This document shows positions 13,541 to 13,545 of a stretch of DNA of 13,545 nucleotides, piece by piece. The notes under the pieces are model-generated. The model was not told the origin of the DNA and searched no databases. It worked only from the letters and a program-made list of their open reading frames with translations. Origin of the DNA: Thermoplasmata archaeon (GTDB lineage: Archaea > Thermoplasmatota > E2 > DHVEG-1). The translations under genes were made by a program, and so were the position numbers. The stretch is taken from positions 1 to 13,545 of the forward strand of contig QMSS01000026.1 in assembly GCA_003649715.1 (NCBI GenBank). The letters are read 5' to 3'. The first letter of the stretch is position 1; each line of letters opens with the position of its first letter.

Positions 13541-13545
13541 CTATG

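Noticed and set aside
1..13545. CRISPR array, defence island or complete mobile element
   Set aside because: No regularly spaced repeats, nuclease, integrase or paired terminal repeats were seen; apart from the left-edge fragment the genes are core housekeeping or orphan membrane proteins.

Overview
The window is archaeal chromosomal DNA, most likely from a low-GC euryarchaeal lineage. It carries archaeal signature genes (exosome Csl4, RNA polymerase subunit L, KEOPS Kae1 and Bud32, both subunits of DNA topoisomerase VI). Several genes have TATA-box promoters spaced for leaderless transcription, and some Shine-Dalgarno sites match the archaeal 16S tail (GGTGA type). Arg codons are mostly AGA and Ile codons mostly ATA/ATC. 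I cannot name the genus from sequence alone.

Layout on the + strand. The left edge (2-118) holds the tail of an open frame that reads like a transposase C-terminus. A strong hairpin plus T-tract (191-249) follows, then a single-domain cold-shock protein gene (316-507). Bases 508-927 have no confident gene but contain several hairpins, a 9-bp tandem repeat and a possible 50-codon gene on the minus strand. Next is a compact operon csl4-rpoL-truD (928-3141), covering RNA decay, transcription and tRNA/RNA pseudouridylation. ileS (3306-6440) follows a 164-bp leader or promoter region. A four-helix membrane protein with a PH-like middle (6498-7325) stands alone with its own TATA box. After a 243-bp gap with several complementary segments comes the tightly overlapping operon kae1-bud32-rdgB (7569-9755). 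A two-helix membrane protein of unknown function (9863-10345) ends the + strand set.

On the minus strand, top6B and top6A (13424 down to 10365) form a two-gene operon encoding topoisomerase VI. It converges on the two-helix membrane gene with only 19 bp between the stops. The top6B start is best read as a TTG at 13424, behind an AGGAGG ribosome site.

Functionally this is mainly a core information-processing region. KEOPS makes t6A37 on ANN-decoding tRNAs, including the tRNA-Ile used by the IleRS encoded nearby. TruD modifies tRNA, and RdgB cleans the nucleotide pool. I see no CRISPR array, complete insertion sequence, defence system or tRNA/rRNA gene. The most interesting material is non-coding or poorly characterised: the structured intergenic regions at 508-927 and 7326-7568, the two orphan membrane proteins, and the transposase-like tail at the left edge.
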